A stretch of DNA of 64,000 nucleotides from Amorphophallus konjac (GCA_022559845.1 CM040118.1:157872331-157936330), one strand, 5' to 3'; shown: positions 35,946 to 48,207, counted from the stretch's first letter. The notes: generated by a model not told the origin, from the letters alone. Numbers and translations are program-made.

Positions 35946-37058
35946 TCAGCGATTGATGTGCTCCACTTTAACGAAGTAGAATTTTGCCATCAGGCACAGC
36001 GCCAATTGGTGGTAAGAGAGAAGTTCCTGCTTCCGCATATCAAACTCCCCTCCCACTTGTTTTACAACTAGCATGGAATCCCCGAATGCCTCAAGCATTC
36101 GAATCTCCATAGACAGAGTAATTTGCAGCCCGATAACCAAAGCCTCGTACTCTACTTTGTTGTTCGTGCAAGGCTTATTTATTGAGTAGGAGGTATATAT
36201 GACTTCCCCCTCAGGAGACTTTGGGACTATGCCTACGCCGACTCTGACCCTAGCTGATCTAGTTGCTGGAGTATCAATTCTGGATGCAACATCAAAATAC
36301 AATTGCCACAAAGTGTGTTGCACTTGGTTCGCCTCCAAGGTTTCATTTTCAGGGAGTTCTGTCTCCAGCGGATAGTCTTCAGGTGTTGGGTGCCCAGCAA
36401 AGAAATCTGCGATGGCCTGGCCTTTAACATCTTTCTGCGATATATAGGAGATGTCAAACTCCATGAGAATTGCCACCCATTTGCCTAAACGGCCTTTGAG
36501 CGCCGGTTGCGATAGGATATACTTCAATGGATCTGCCTTGGATATCAGCCTTATCTCGTGCGATAGCATATAGTGCCGGAGTTTCTTGACTGCGAAGACC
36601 AGCGCCAAGCAGACCTTCTCAATGAAAGTATATTTTTCTTCAGTTCTAACCAGTCTTCGACTGAGATAGTAGAGGGCTTGTTCTTTTCCTTCTTCATTAT
36701 TCTGAGCCAGCATTACCCCTACTGAGTAGTAGGTGGCTGCTATATATATAATCAGTGGTCGTCCTTTGACTGGTGCGCCAAGCACTGGAGGAGTTTTTAG
36801 GTACTCTTTCAGCTTGTCCAGAGTTGTCTGGCATTCTCCATCCCAGTAGAAGGGAACATCTTTCATCATTAATTTGTGAAAGGGGTGGCACCGTCCTGGT
36901 AAATTGGATATGAACCGCCGGATATAAGCCAGACGGCCTTGAAGAGATCTCAGCTCAGAGATATTCCTTGGTGGAGGTAATCCCTGGATTGCCTTGATCT
37001 TTGTGAGGTCTATTTCAATCCCCCGGATATCTGACAATAAAGCCCAAGAACTTGCCAC
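35946..37058 (-). pseudogene. Tat-element RNase H plus second (archaeal-type) RNase H
   Basis: One frame of about 370 codons covers the end of RT, the gypsy RNase H (LYYLSRRLVRTEEKYTFIEK, AVKKLRHYM, ILSQPALKGRLGKW, FDISYISQKDVKGQAIADF) and a separate second RNase H. The second keeps an Asp in LYFDVASR, Glu in NNKVEYEALVIGL and Asp in FGDSMLVVKQ. A second, archaeal-type RNase H after the first is diagnostic of the Tat lineage. The first RNase H has a long open frame but lacks some family residues, so activity is doubtful. Confidence 0.9.
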
Positions 37059-37990
37059 TTGACACTCCGAAGGCGCTCTTCATGGGGTTCATTTTTAATT
37101 CATACTGCCTGAGCCTCTGAAATATGACTCGGAGGTCGTGCAGATGGTCTTCTTTTCTTCTGGTCTTGACCACCAGATCGTCTATGTAGCACTCGACCTT
37201 GTGGTAGAGTAGCTCATCAAAAATTCTGGTCATTGCTCGCTGGTAAGTTGCACCAGCGTTCTTTAGATCGAACTGCATTCTTTCGTAATGGTAAACGCCT
37301 TTGGGGGGTTCGGAAGGTAGTGTGGACCCGGTCATGCTCCGCGATCCATATTTGATTATAACCAGACGACCCGTCCATGAATGACAGGGCTTTGTGACCG
37401 ATTGTAGCATCAATCATGACTTCCATTATTGGCACCGAAAAGTCATCTTTAGGACACGCCTTATTTAGATCTCAGAAGTCTACACATATCCAGATCTGCC
37501 CATTCTTCTTTTTCACGGGCACAACATTGGCCATCCACGTGGTATATTGATTCTCTTCAACAAAACCCACATCAATGAGCTTGTCTACTTCATTACATAT
37601 TCGAGTGATGAGCTCGAGTCTCATGAGCCGTGACGACTGCTTTACTAGCTCTGCTTTGGGATTTATGGCCAGCTCATGCTATGAAACGGCGGGGCTAAGT
37701 CCTGGCATTTCTTTGTAACTCCAGGCAAAGCAATCCTGATATTCTTGCAGCAACTGGACGTACAACTTCTGCTCTTCAGAAGACAGTTGAGCACTGAGGA
37801 AGGTTGGCCTGGGGTCATCCTCACTTCCCAAATTGACTTCTAGTAGCTCATCGACCGTGGCTTGGCCTCCGTCTTCTATTTTCAGGGGAGCCGGCTGGAG
37901 GTCGATGAAGTCTGGAACATCATCCTCAAGTTCAAAAACCTCAACCTCCTCATTGTGTCGCTCCCGGACCCTGTTGGGAGCTTCTAGTTC
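37015..37990 (-). pseudogene. Tat-element reverse transcriptase
   Basis: From right to left: acidic pre-RT sequence, TTWMANVVPVKKKNGQIW (about 37500), CVDF-DLNKACPKDDF with a stop in it (about 37470), FMDGSSGYNQI, and the catalytic box CYIDDLVV (about 37170-37190). A frameshift near 37300-37400 separates the FMDGSSGYNQI frame from the YIDD frame. Several stops lie right of 37440. The domain is recognisable but dead. Confidence 0.85.
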
Positions 37991-38292
37991 AACCAGTGAC
38001 GGCTATGTGCATTATTTCGCTAGCGGGTTTTTGCAGTTCCAGCTTCAGCTAGTGAGTTAGCGGTCTGGAGAGGTTGACATCTATCCATTGTTGGTTCAGA
38101 GGGATGGTGTTCCAGCCTTACAATGGGTCAACATGATTCCATCCTCACATCAGTTTGAATCGCCGTACTCTCAATAGAGGTGGCTTGTTCTCTTCTGGCG
38201 GGCATTTCCCGATCGGTATTAACAACAACTTCCCTGATCGGCCCAAGGGGTGCTAATGTTGTTGCCAGAGGAGGGTTATAGGAGAAGGAAAA

Positions 38293-39252
38293 TCATGTTT
38301 CTTCAGCGTCTTCGGCTTCGCTGCTGCTGGCCATGTCAAGTCTGGCTTGAAGGGCCGTTTCTTCAAGATAAACTTGCTCCCAGTACTTGCAAGGAGCTAT
38401 GGTTTCTGATTCTGGGTCCCTCAACTGAGCTGGCCCAGGATGTTCAGTCTCCACCGGGTATTCATCATAAGTTGCCCCTGGTGGACTATCTTTTGTTGGG
38501 AAGATAGCAGAAATGGTATCCACCTCATAGCACCCACTGTAATAATATTCTTCAAGGGTGAAGCCCAATCCATGGTGCTGGGAGACACGCCTTAATTCTT
38601 TGTCTGGGCTGGCAGGATGCCAAAGCCTTTTGAATGCTTCCTTCTCTTTACGAGGCTGGCTAGAGGGAATGTGTTGCTTCCGGAACATCTTAGCCACTCG
38701 ATCCGTTGTGAATGTTAGCCCTTGAATGGGGACTAACGGATTCTCAATGTCTTCAGGGAGATGACAATCGGTATCCTCTTGTGCAAGGTGTTCTTCAGCT
38801 GTATAGAATATGCTGCTAGGGCCTTCGGCTTGTGCCACCTCCAATGTCTTGAGAGGTTCAACAGTGAGGGGGTCAAGGCCAGCTATTGGTTTGATGAGAC
38901 CCTCAGGGATCTTGATATGGCCATGATGTTGGTCGATCTTGGCTTCATTGGCTTCAGGGTAAATGGCAGGAGGTGCAATTCTGCCCTTGTCCCCTATGAC
39001 AGCAATGTGTGATACTACCCTGGGACTCACGTATCCTGGCGGTGGCGGCGGGAACCAGTCATCACCATAGGTTCCTTTTATCCACTTGGCAGGAGCCTTT
39101 GTCTTGAAAGATTTTCGTGGTTGATCCACATATAAGGGGGCGTCCAGCAATTGGCACTCAAATACCTCAAATGGGTGGAGGTCAACAAATATTCTCTCCT
39201 CCTTTCCATCATGATCATACTTAATACAATGATGCAATGTAGATGGCACCAC
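38293..39252 (-). CDS. Tat-element protease-RT linker region
   Basis: An open stretch of about 320 codons, rich in acidic residues and proline, lies between protease and RT. It begins VPSTLHHCIKY, a motif characteristic of the region just after the protease in Ogre/Tat elements, and includes FPPPPPGYVSP and EEYYYSGCYEV. No enzymatic domain is known here. It is the longest undamaged Tat frame apart from the RNase H region. The function is unknown and the start codon is not a true start: it is part of the polyprotein. Confidence 0.75.
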   Translation of the reverse strand: MVPSTLHHCIKYDHDGKEERIFVDLHPFEVFECQLLDAPLYVDQPRKSFKTKAPAKWIKGTYGDDWFPPPPPGYVSPRVVSHIAVIGDKGRIAPPAIYPEANEAKIDQHHGHIKIPEGLIKPIAGLDPLTVEPLKTLEVAQAEGPSSIFYTAEEHLAQEDTDCHLPEDIENPLVPIQGLTFTTDRVAKMFRKQHIPSSQPRKEKEAFKRLWHPASPDKELRRVSQHHGLGFTLEEYYYSGCYEVDTISAIFPTKDSPPGATYDEYPVETEHPGPAQLRDPESETIAPCKYWEQVYLEETALQARLDMASSSEAEDAEET

Positions 39253-39609
39253 TAAGTTTTCATGTAGCTAAGGGCGGCCAAGTAACGCCTTGTATGAGGT
39301 GTTGGAGTTAATAACATGAAATTGAACCCTAGTAGTGAGGTCTGCCATGGTGAGGGTGAATTCTGCCACCCCGAGTGGGACTTCGCATTTCTGGTTGAAG
39401 CCAGCGATACGCATATCTCTGACCTTATCAAGGTGAACATTGAAGTAATACTTCTGGTATACCCTGTAGGGAAGTATGTTAACAGCTGTCACCGGGTCTA
39501 TTAGAATTCTGTTAAGTTGTTGGCTATTTAGTTGCCCTCTCATATATAAGGGTATGTTATGGCTAGTGGTAGGCAGCAGCATATCTTCTTCAGTGAAGGC
39601 TACATTCAC
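39253..39609 (-). pseudogene. Tat-element protease
   Basis: The retropepsin-like fold is suggested by RILIDPVTAVNILP at the catalytic loop (about 39475-39510), then EVPLGVAEFTL and TSYKALLGRP, the usual C-terminal block. The active site expected as D-x-G-S/T reads D-P-V-T, so the glycine next to the catalytic turn is replaced by valine. A stop follows LLGRP at 39268. Confidence 0.8.
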
Positions 39610-40876
39610 CCCTGGCAGTGTCTCGGCCAGACAAGCCTCGTATTAGGCTGGCGTCTGCAAGGCGGTAATAATCGCCTACGGGGTCTCTTCACTCAAGGAG
39701 AGGATTTCCCAAACAGTGAATCTTACCGGGAGCTTCTTCAGCAATTTAACTACCCGGCTTCCTACTCGGACATTGTATAACTTCATTTCTTCTACCCATC
39801 TTGGCTTGGAAGAGCCTTGTACCGTAGCCCCTGATGGACCTACTTTGTCGGATTCCGAGTCTACAACTTTCTGCTGGGTGTCATCCTCTTGTTGTCCCCT
39901 GTCGCCCACAGTCGAGCCGGGCCTATCTTCATCTGGAGTACCGGAGGGTTGCTGAAGTTGCGGTAGAGTGCCCCCGGCTACAGGGCTGGCATCCTGACAT
40001 GGCTGCTTGCCCTTGGACATCTTCAAAAATTCGAGGTAGGAGGGGGCACCGCTGCTGCCCCCACTCTGACTGTATAGCCCCGGCGGAGGAGGTATTTTAT
40101 AGGGTTTCTCCCCTCTAAAAATAATGTTGTGGTTGGCGGGCAGCTAGCACCCCCATTTTCGGCCTGACCGGGTTGCATGGGTAGCGGTCATGGCTTCGTC
40201 CTGGCCCGCCTCAGTTGCGGGTGTAAAGCATATTTCTTCCTCGTCTTCCTCACTAGGTAGGTTGAAAATGGCAGACAGGGTATTACAGGAGAGCATTGTC
40301 TCCTTCTTGGTCATGTGGGACTTTCTCTTCTTCTTTGGTTTTTTCTTGTCTCTGGCTGGCACCTGCCCCCAGAATAGATTATCATCCCTTTCTGTTGCTT
40401 TGTTGGTCTCTTCTTTGTGCTCTAGTGAGAGCTATTCCAGCTCTCGCCATGGGACATGGTCCCTTATCAGCAAAGGCTTCAATTCGGGTTGTTCATATTC
40501 ATCTAGCCCATTTATGTTGTCTTGGAGCCACTGAGCCTCGGGGCTAATTTATTTGATCATCGGTAACGGAGTTTGTCTCCTCCGCTTGTGGGTGGGTATT
40601 CTGATTACCGCAGGCGGGCTAGTCCAGATTAATGCTGGCGTCGGAGGGGTAGGCCGAGGCATGATGCCGCGAATATGTGCCCTCACCTTCGGGTGAGGTA
40701 GAGCCTTCTTCTTGATCTTTGTAGGGACCTGCTACCATCCCTGTTGTTCTTTTATTGGCGTCAGGAAGCATGCTTCATAAGTGTGAAGAGTATTGGCCTC
40801 CGCCACCTCCTCGGGCAATGCCTGATACAAGGAGATCATGTTGGCTGCAGCCCTCCTTGGAGGCGCTGCATGGGGT
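39610..40876 (-). pseudogene. Tat-element gag-protease junction region
   Basis: Minus-strand coding remnants: AANMISLYQALPEEV (about 40835), a Lys-rich KKKPKKKRKSHMTKKE stretch, acidic EEDEEEICF, and an ELVKLLKKLPVRFTVWEIL-type region ahead of the protease. Frames are broken by several stops. Sirevirus B is inserted at its right end; the matching left half of gag resumes at 53331. Confidence 0.7.
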
Positions 40877-41189
40877 TGTTGGGTTAGATGGACGCAGTCT
40901 ATCTCCACTAAGTGTGGATCTAGAGGGGGGTGAATAGATCAACTTGCCTAATTTAAAACTATTGTAAGTTCTAGAGCGGAATTTAGACAAGCATCAACAA
41001 ATCTAAATGAAAAGAGCTAAGCAAAAGGTAGAAAGCTAGACATGATCATAAGCGATGCAATCAAACAAGCTAAGCAAGAAATCCCATCGCACACAGATCA
41101 CACAAAAACACAAACACACTGCACACACAATTTTTTAGGTGGTTCGGTCAATGACCTACGTCCACCCCACACTCAATCGAGTATGTCTT

Positions 41190-41375
41190 CCTGCTGCGCA
41201 GCACAGCTTGCGTCCGCTGGGCTTTACAGGCTGGCCAAACAACCCGCTAATACACAGCTTCGCTGGGCACTACAGCTTGCCGACCAGAGGATCTGATCCT
41301 CTGCAACCGCTGGGGAAATACAGCTTAACCCGTCCAGTGGAGACCACCACTGCAAGACCGCTGACATACAGCTTG
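41190..41375 (-). repeat. R/U5 word array AAGCTGT...CAGCGG
   Basis: Five spaced copies of AAGCTGTR(n)CAGCGG (minus sense) recur every 30-45 bp. Equivalent copies lie at 51010-51190 in the 5' LTR. The same words occur at 23075-23230 and 33665-33815 in Sirevirus A. Confidence 0.8.
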
Positions 41376-41693
41376 AAGAAATAGCATTCGGAAATGAAAG
41401 ACAGAATCAAAACGAAAAACAAAAAGCCAAAAGCAATGTAGCTCTTAAAGAGCAAAGCTCAGCTCTGGTTTTGAACCACAAGACTGAGATACAAACACTC
41501 TCACTCTCACTCTCGATCAGCTCTCTCTCACCTCACTCTCTCTCTTTTCTCCTTCTTCTCTATTTCTTCTTCTTCTTCTCTATATCTTTTTCTTCTCTCT
41601 TTTCTCTCTATGGATCGAAGGCTCACTGCTGCTGAGTGTATATACTTTTTCTTCTTCTTCGTCGATCAGCTTTCTTCTGTGGAAGAAGGCTTG

Positions 41694-41701
41694 TATATAT
41701 A
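41694..41701 (-). promoter_or_regulatory. TATA box of Sirevirus B 3' LTR
   Basis: The minus strand reads GCTATATATACAAGCC. The 5' LTR copy (51507-51513) has one change beside the box. It separates the U3 array from the R/U5 word array. Confidence 0.7.
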
Positions 41702-42234
41702 GCAGCGACAGCAGCAGGCGTGTGCTCTCCATGTTTCCCGCCCAGCAATTTGGACCACGTGGCAGCATGCAATGGAGTGTCAGTACACTTGTCCTCATCT
41801 GGATACCTAGTCCTTTTCGGATCACGAGCCAGGTACCTGGGGTCACGTGCCCCTCATTAGCTTCTTCAGTCCGATGTATAGAGTTCTCCGTTCACGTGCT
41901 CAAAGACATCAATCTGACTTGCTGCGTCGACGCTTTCACTTAATGGCGTTAACGCAGTGAGGCATTCCAGTAGCCATTTGCCTCGTTTCTTTAGCTGCTG
42001 CGTCGACGTTGCTTGCATGTGGCGTTGACGCAGTGGAATGGCCTGTGAAGACGAATGCTTCTTCAACTGCTGCGTCGACGCTGCTTTCATGTGGCGTTGA
42101 CGTAATAGAAGACATCGTGAAAGCTTCGTCTACTGATGCGTGGACGCTTTAAGCTCCAGGCGTCGACCCTGTCCCTTCAGCAACAAGAATAAAGACATAA
42201 GAGTTAAGTATGTACATTGCGTTATATATACATC

Positions 42235-43105
42235 GTTGTATAGACTTGTAAAGGCAGAATGCAACGTACAGACTTGCCCAAAGTGTTGACTTCAACAAGG
42301 GAGGCAAACGGCTGTATAGACTTTAAATCCTAGTGGCATTGTATAGACATAATGCACTTAAAGGCTTCATGCGAAGGAAAGCATTGTATATACTTGAGGA
42401 GTTGACGCAGCATGAAGGATGAGTTGACGCTGCATGAAGCATGGACAGTGTACAGACTTTGCCCACTTATGGACTTCATGTTATGCACGTGAATGTGAAG
42501 ACTTCAGTGTATAGACTTTAGAAGACGAGTGCAATGTATAGACTCCATGAGGCTCTAGTGCAGACAGACGATGTATAGGGTTCTTAGTTCAGCCGTCAGT
42601 GTATAGACTTGAACAGCAAGGACACAGTATAGACATCAACTCTGCACATCGAATGTATGGACTACAAGTGTGAAGACCATTGTAGAGACTTTGGATTAGA
42701 AGATTAATGTTTAGACTTTGAGTGACACTGTGGATGTACAGACTTTGCTCAAGTGTATGAGACGCTAACTGAGACGCTGGACTCTGTACAGACTTTGAGC
42801 GATGTGTGGACTTGAAGCTCCTGAAGCAGTGTACAGACTTCATGAAGCGAAGCCAATGTATAGCGTTGAGTGTAGCTAAAGCCTTGATCGTAGGACTAGG
42901 CTAGACTGTATAGACTTCAGGCTTCAGAATCGAATGTTCAGACTTCGCCTAAGACACGTAGGGAAAAGACCCCAGTGTATAGACTTTGCCTTGAGTGAAA
43001 AGTAATTGATGAATGTATGGACTTGAATGTGTGAAGGCTACAGTGAATGAGTGTATACATTTCACCAGATCAAGGGTAATTTGGATGTACAGACTCTGAG
43101 GTTCA
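42235..43105 (-). repeat. U3 motif array AAGTCTATACA in LTR B
   Basis: About 25 copies of TGTATAGACTT/TGTACAGACTT (plus strand) recur every 25-45 bp. It is the same motif as at 2-890 and related to the array in LTR A. The second LTR repeats it at about 52050-52920. Confidence 0.92.
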
Positions 43106-43111
43106 AAGCCA

Positions 43112-43347
43112 GCGGTGCGTTGACGCTGTAACATTGATGCGTTGACGCTGTGCACACATAATCACTTTAATTGAGATGCAGTGTGTGGACTTATGCGTTG
43201 ACGCTGTAACATGATGCGTTGACGCTGTGCACACATAATCACTTTAATTGAGATGCAGTGTGTGGACTTATGCGTTGACGCTGTAACATGATGCGTTGAC
43301 ACTGTGCACACATAATCACTTTAATTGAGATGCAGTGTGTGGACTTA
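43112..43347 (-). repeat. 77-79 bp tandem triplication near the U3 end
   Basis: Three units each contain TGCGTTGACGCTGTAACA, TGCGTTGACGCTGTGCACAC and TTTAATTGAGATGCAGTGTG. It is present at the matching place (about 52925-53160) in the 5' LTR, so it predates insertion. Confidence 0.9.
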
Positions 43348-43512
43348 TGACAGTAAGAATTGCAGACAGCAGTGTATTAAAAGCAAAGAACACATAGTCA
43401 ATCTGATGGAGCAATTTCATCAAATCAAACTCAGTTGCCAATCAATCAAAACAATGGTGTTGCCAAAGAATAGAGCAAGTGTCAACATCATCAACATAGA
43501 GGGGTCACAACA

Positions 43513-45090
43513 ATCTCCCCCTTTTTGATGATGGCAACCCCATATGATGTAGAGTAGCAACAACCTGTCATAGATATATATGTTTAATGAAAGATATGAT
43601 GTGTTATGCAGATTGACATGTAGATGCTATGAATGCATGCAACTCACTACCTCAAACTCTCCCTTGGAATTAATTCAGAAATGACTTCAGAATTCAGACA
43701 GATATGTATTCTCCCACTAGACATCCTCTAGACAATATTCTCCCCCTTTGCCATCAACAAAGAGGAGGAAAAAAATTAAATACAATGGAGGAATCAAGAG
43801 AAGAACTGACTGGCATTCTGAACAGGTGGTTCATGAATAAGCATTCTAAAGCATAGGGTCTTCAGTCATATGAAATTAGAAACTGCTGTCAGAAAGAGTG
43901 CTGGTTTAAATATGATAAAATTTAGAGTTCATGCACTACAACCAATGGATAAGTTCACTGTGCATGATAAAACAAAAAACCAGAATCACATTTGCATGAA
44001 AGATTCAGTTTCATGATATCTTACTTTCATAGTCTAAAAAATTTGAGAGAACCCAAGTCATGTATTGAAACTAAACAAATTGACACTCATGAACTTTTCT
44101 TTTGAGGGAGCAGCATTATCAATATTAGATCATTGTGAGCATTCAGGTACCACAAGTCTTTCTGCGTAAGGGTATACGTTTATAAGACGCCAATACCCCT
44201 AGATATTCAACAAGATGGACCATTCTGCTTATGATCAAATTCAACAGAGCTGAGTTACACCTTTTTGTGTGAGGGTACACGTTTATCAGACGCCAGTTAC
44301 CCCCAGGTACTCAATGAAACCAGCCTGCTGTTTTGAATATTTTAAACAGAGATAGCTGATACACTTCATGACATGAGTGTTGTCCACTTCTTTGATGGAT
44401 CACTCAGTTTCTCAGTGATTACCAGTCATTGCTCTGCCAATATATATATTTTCAATGATTCTCAATGTTTTTCAGTATCTTTCTTAGCTGTCCTTTTTAT
44501 GTTTCAGAATGACTTGTTTAAGAACTATACACATACTTAATCTCTCCGACATGATTTCAGATGAGTTTTCAGATTTCAGATATGAATAGCTTTGTCTGAC
44601 ATGAAATAAGAAAGAGGTTTAGAGTTTTATCAATTTTCAACTTACTTATATACTGATTGCAATCTTTAAACTCCAACCATTATAAGATTTAAACCATTAC
44701 ATCAGTCTTTGAACAATTCAAATTTTTATAAATGAAGAAGTCTATTTTCTACTGCTTAGAAATCAGAACTGACCAACAGATTGCCATAATGTCAGAGACA
44801 AGTATTCAGAGTTAAAGGTTGAATGACTTCAAGAAAGTTGAAACCACTCTGATTTTTCTTAGCAATACTCCCCCTGTCTATATGCATGCAGCATGGCAAG
44901 AATTAATTGAGAGAGAGCTTATGCATCGGTCATGAATGAATGATATGCAAAGACATGCAAAGACACAACAAGCTCCCCCTGAATATATGCAATGCAGGAC
45001 AGTTCTACATCCACATTCACATCCACATGATTTATCCCAGCAATCAAAAACAAGTCCACATCAGAGATTTTATTCACAGCAATTAAACAA
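43513..45090 (-). other. 3' non-coding region of Sirevirus B with multiple polypurine tracts
   Basis: 1.58 kb between pol and the 3' LTR with no supported gene. Minus-strand purine tracts of the form AGGGGGAG appear at about 43515 (LTR-adjacent), 43739, 44868 and 44973. A tandem duplication of about 110 bp (44150-44335) is marked twice by GGGTAYACGTTTATMAGACGCC. Confidence 0.8.
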
Positions 45091-48000
45091 TCACTCATCA
45101 TGCTGAAATTTACATAAGCCAAGTTCTCTTCTAAGAAACTTAAATTTTTCATTCCCAAGAGGCTTAGTAAAAATATCAGCAATTTATTTTTCAGTTTCTA
45201 TGAAGTTCATTTCAATCTCCTTTTTATTTACAACATCTCTAAGAAAATGATGTTTTATCTCTATATGCTTAGTCCTAGAATGGTGAACAGGATTTTTAGC
45301 AAGGCAAATAGCACTAGTATTATCACATAAAAGTGGAATACATCCCAGATTTATCTGATAGTCAGCCAGTTGGTGCTTAATCCAAAGTACTTGGGCTGCA
45401 CAATTGCATGCTGCAACATACTCAGCTTCAGCTGTGGATAATGCTACAGTGTGTTGCTTCTTAGATGCCCAAGACACTAGACAGCCACCAAGGAATTGAC
45501 AGTAGCCACTAGTGCTTTTTCTATCTACTCGACACCCAGCATAGTCTGCATCAGTGTAGGCTAGAAGCTCTAACTCACACTTAGCAGGATACCAGAGACC
45601 TAGTTCTTGGGTGCCTAGTAAATACCTAAAAATTCTTTGCACAGCCTTAAAGTGATTTTCTTTAGGACTGGCCTGAAATCTAGTGCATAAACACACAGCA
45701 AATTGTATATCAGGCCTAGATGCTGTAAGATAGAGAAGAGATCCGATCACACCTCTGTATAGTCTTTGGTCCACAAGTTTACCTTTAGAGTCTTCATCCA
45801 AACTGGTTGATGTACCCATTGGAGTAGCTATTTCCTTGAGGTTGTCCATTTTGTACTTCTTCAATAAGTTCTTTACATACTTGGACTGAGAGATGAAGAT
45901 GTCATCTTCTGTTTGTGTAACCTGCAGTCCAAGAAATAGTTTGAGTTCACCCATTGAGCTCATTTCAAATTCATCAGTCATTATTTGAGAGAATTCCTCA
46001 CATAATTTGGGGTTAGTTGACCCAAACACAATGTCATCCACATAAATCTGAATGATAAGAATATCTGGATGGCTTACCTTGGTAAACAATGTTTGATCCA
46101 CTATATCTCTTGTGAAGTTCTTGTCGGTGAGAAATTTGCTTAACCTGTCATACCAAGCTCTAGGAGCTTGCTTTAACCCATAGAGAGCTTTATTGAGCTT
46201 GTAAACATGATTAGGAAAATCTAAACATTCAAACCTAGGAGGCTATCTCACATAGACATCCTCATTAATTTCCCCATTTAGAAAAGCAGATTTCACATCC
46301 ATCTGCTGAAGGTTTATTCCTAGGGAACATGCATAAGCCAATAAAATTCTTATTGCTTCTAATCTAGCTACAGGGGCAAAAGACTCTTCAAAGTCTATTC
46401 TAAATTCCAGATTGTACCCCTGAGCTACAAGTCTGGCTTTATTTTTAATAACATTCCCCGCTTCATCAGTTTTGTTTCTAAATACCCATTTAGTCCCTAT
46501 GACTGTTTCATGATCAGGAGGTGGAACCAAATGTCACACCTTATTCCTATCAAACTGATTGAGCTCCTCATGCATGGCATTAATCCAATGCACATCTTGG
46601 AGAGCACAGTCACTGGACTTGGGTTCTATGTTTGATACAAAAGCATACGCATTCAATTCATGTTGAATTCTTAAGTGGCCTCTAGTCCTAGGGGGGTCAT
46701 GCAGATTTCCAATAACATTATCTACAGGATGATCCTTGAGATATCTAATATTTGCAATTGGATTATCATGAACTTGATTTACCTCCCCCTGAACTGTAGG
46801 CTCCTCTTCATTAAGCTCTTTATGTTCTTCTTCATCCTCGGATTTGTCTGCAGGATCTCCTTCCTTCAGGATTTCACCATTGGTTTCATTCCTGCATTTA
46901 CCAGCATTAGAATTTGCCAAAGATTCATCAAAAATTATGTGTGGAGATTCTTCAACAGTTTTAGAGTTCAGATTGTACACTCTGTATGCTCGGGTGTTTT
47001 CAGAATAACCAAGAAAAATTCCTGGTTCTCCTTTAGGTTCAAATTTATCAAGGTCCTTTTTATCATTTATGTGAATGAAATATTTACAACCAAAAATCTT
47101 GAAGTGAGCAATAGAAGGTTTCTTACCTTTTAATATCTCATATGGTGTTTGCTGGGTAGAAGGTCTTACCATGGCTCTGTTAATTACATAACAGGCAGTG
47201 TTCACTGTTTCAGCCCAAAACTTCCTTGGTAGACCCCCTTCGACGAGAAGTGTACGACCCATTTCCACTAGGGTTCTGTTCCTTCTCTCCACAACTCCAT
47301 TCTGCTCAGGTGTCCTTGGAGAGGAGTACCTGTGGTTGATTCCATTCGACCTGCAGAATTCATCAAATTGTGAGTTTTCAAACTCACCTCCATGATCAGA
47401 CAAAATGTTTTCAATTTTTTGATTTGTTTTAACATAGAACTCCTGAAATTCTGAGAAAGCATCACTCTTATTAGATAAGAAATAAACCCAAGTATACCTA
47501 GAAAAGTTATCTACCATGACAAACCCATACCTTCTCCCTGATAGGCTGACAGATCTAGTTGGCCCAAAAAGGTCCATATGTATCAGCTCATAGGGTTTGG
47601 AAGATAGATTTTCAGTTCTAGACTTAAATGACTTTCTAGTTATCTTTGATTGAGTGCATGCATCACAGAGTTTGTTTTCTTTCTTGAATGAGACTTCAGG
47701 AAGTCCTCTAACCATGCCATGCTTATTTAATTTGTGCAAAACAGTGTAGCTAGCATGACCTAACCTACGATGCCATAAAAATACTATGTCTTTTCTACTG
47801 GCAGTAAGGCAAAGGTTAGTGTGTTGAATTTCATCTAAATTTATCATGTAAGTATTATTTATTCTTTTTCCAAAAAATTTGACAATATCAGAATCAGGTT
47901 CAAAAACCTTGCAGCATTGGGAATTGAATAAAACATTGTAACCTTTATCACATAACTGGCTAATGCTAAGTAGATTATAGACTAAGCCTTCAACCAGCAT

Positions 48001-48201
48001 AACATCATCAATGCAGCAGGTAGAACACTTACCTACCTTACCTGATCCGATAATCCTACCCTTTGTGTTGCTTCCAAAGGTGACAAGGCCTTCTACTTTC
48101 TCAGTCAGTATGCAAAATTTGGCCTTATCTCCTGTCATATGCCTGGAGCAGCCGCTATCCATGTACCACAAGTTGTTCTTGGCTGCCAGGCATGCCTGCA
48201 T
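45091..48201 (-). pseudogene. Sirevirus B pol (protease, integrase, RT, RNase H)
   Basis: ATG at 48201. The protease keeps its DSG (Asp codon 48157-48159) in WYMDSGCSRHMTG. The integrase zinc region (LWHRRLGHASY, CDACTQ) and core D/D/E (HMDLFGP, LSDHGGEF, NGVVERRNRTL) follow. RT has [12 protein letters not shown] and YVDDIVFGS; RNase H ends with IADIFTKPLG. Three nonsense codons interrupt it, at 46534-46536, 46243-46245 and 45184-45186. Comparison with Sirevirus A shows the original residues were Trp, Gln and Gln. Otherwise it is close to full length and shows few other defects. Confidence 0.92.
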
Positions 48202-48207
48202 ACATAA

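Larger units (their letters stand above)
40877..43512 (-). mobile_element. 3' LTR of Sirevirus B
   Basis: In element sense it runs from TGTTGTGACCCC (43512) to CTAACCCAACA (40877), 2,636 bp. In U3 order it carries a 77-bp triplicated unit (43112-43347), the AAGTCTATACA array (about 42235-43105), GCGTCGACGC words (41925-42170), a TATA box, then repeated CCGCTG...ACAGCTT words (plus strand) in R/U5 (41190-41375). Confidence 0.93.

Noticed and set aside
46675..47133. Plus-strand Phe/Ile-rich frame opposite Sirevirus B pol
   Set aside because: Antisense shadow of the integrase/RT coding region.
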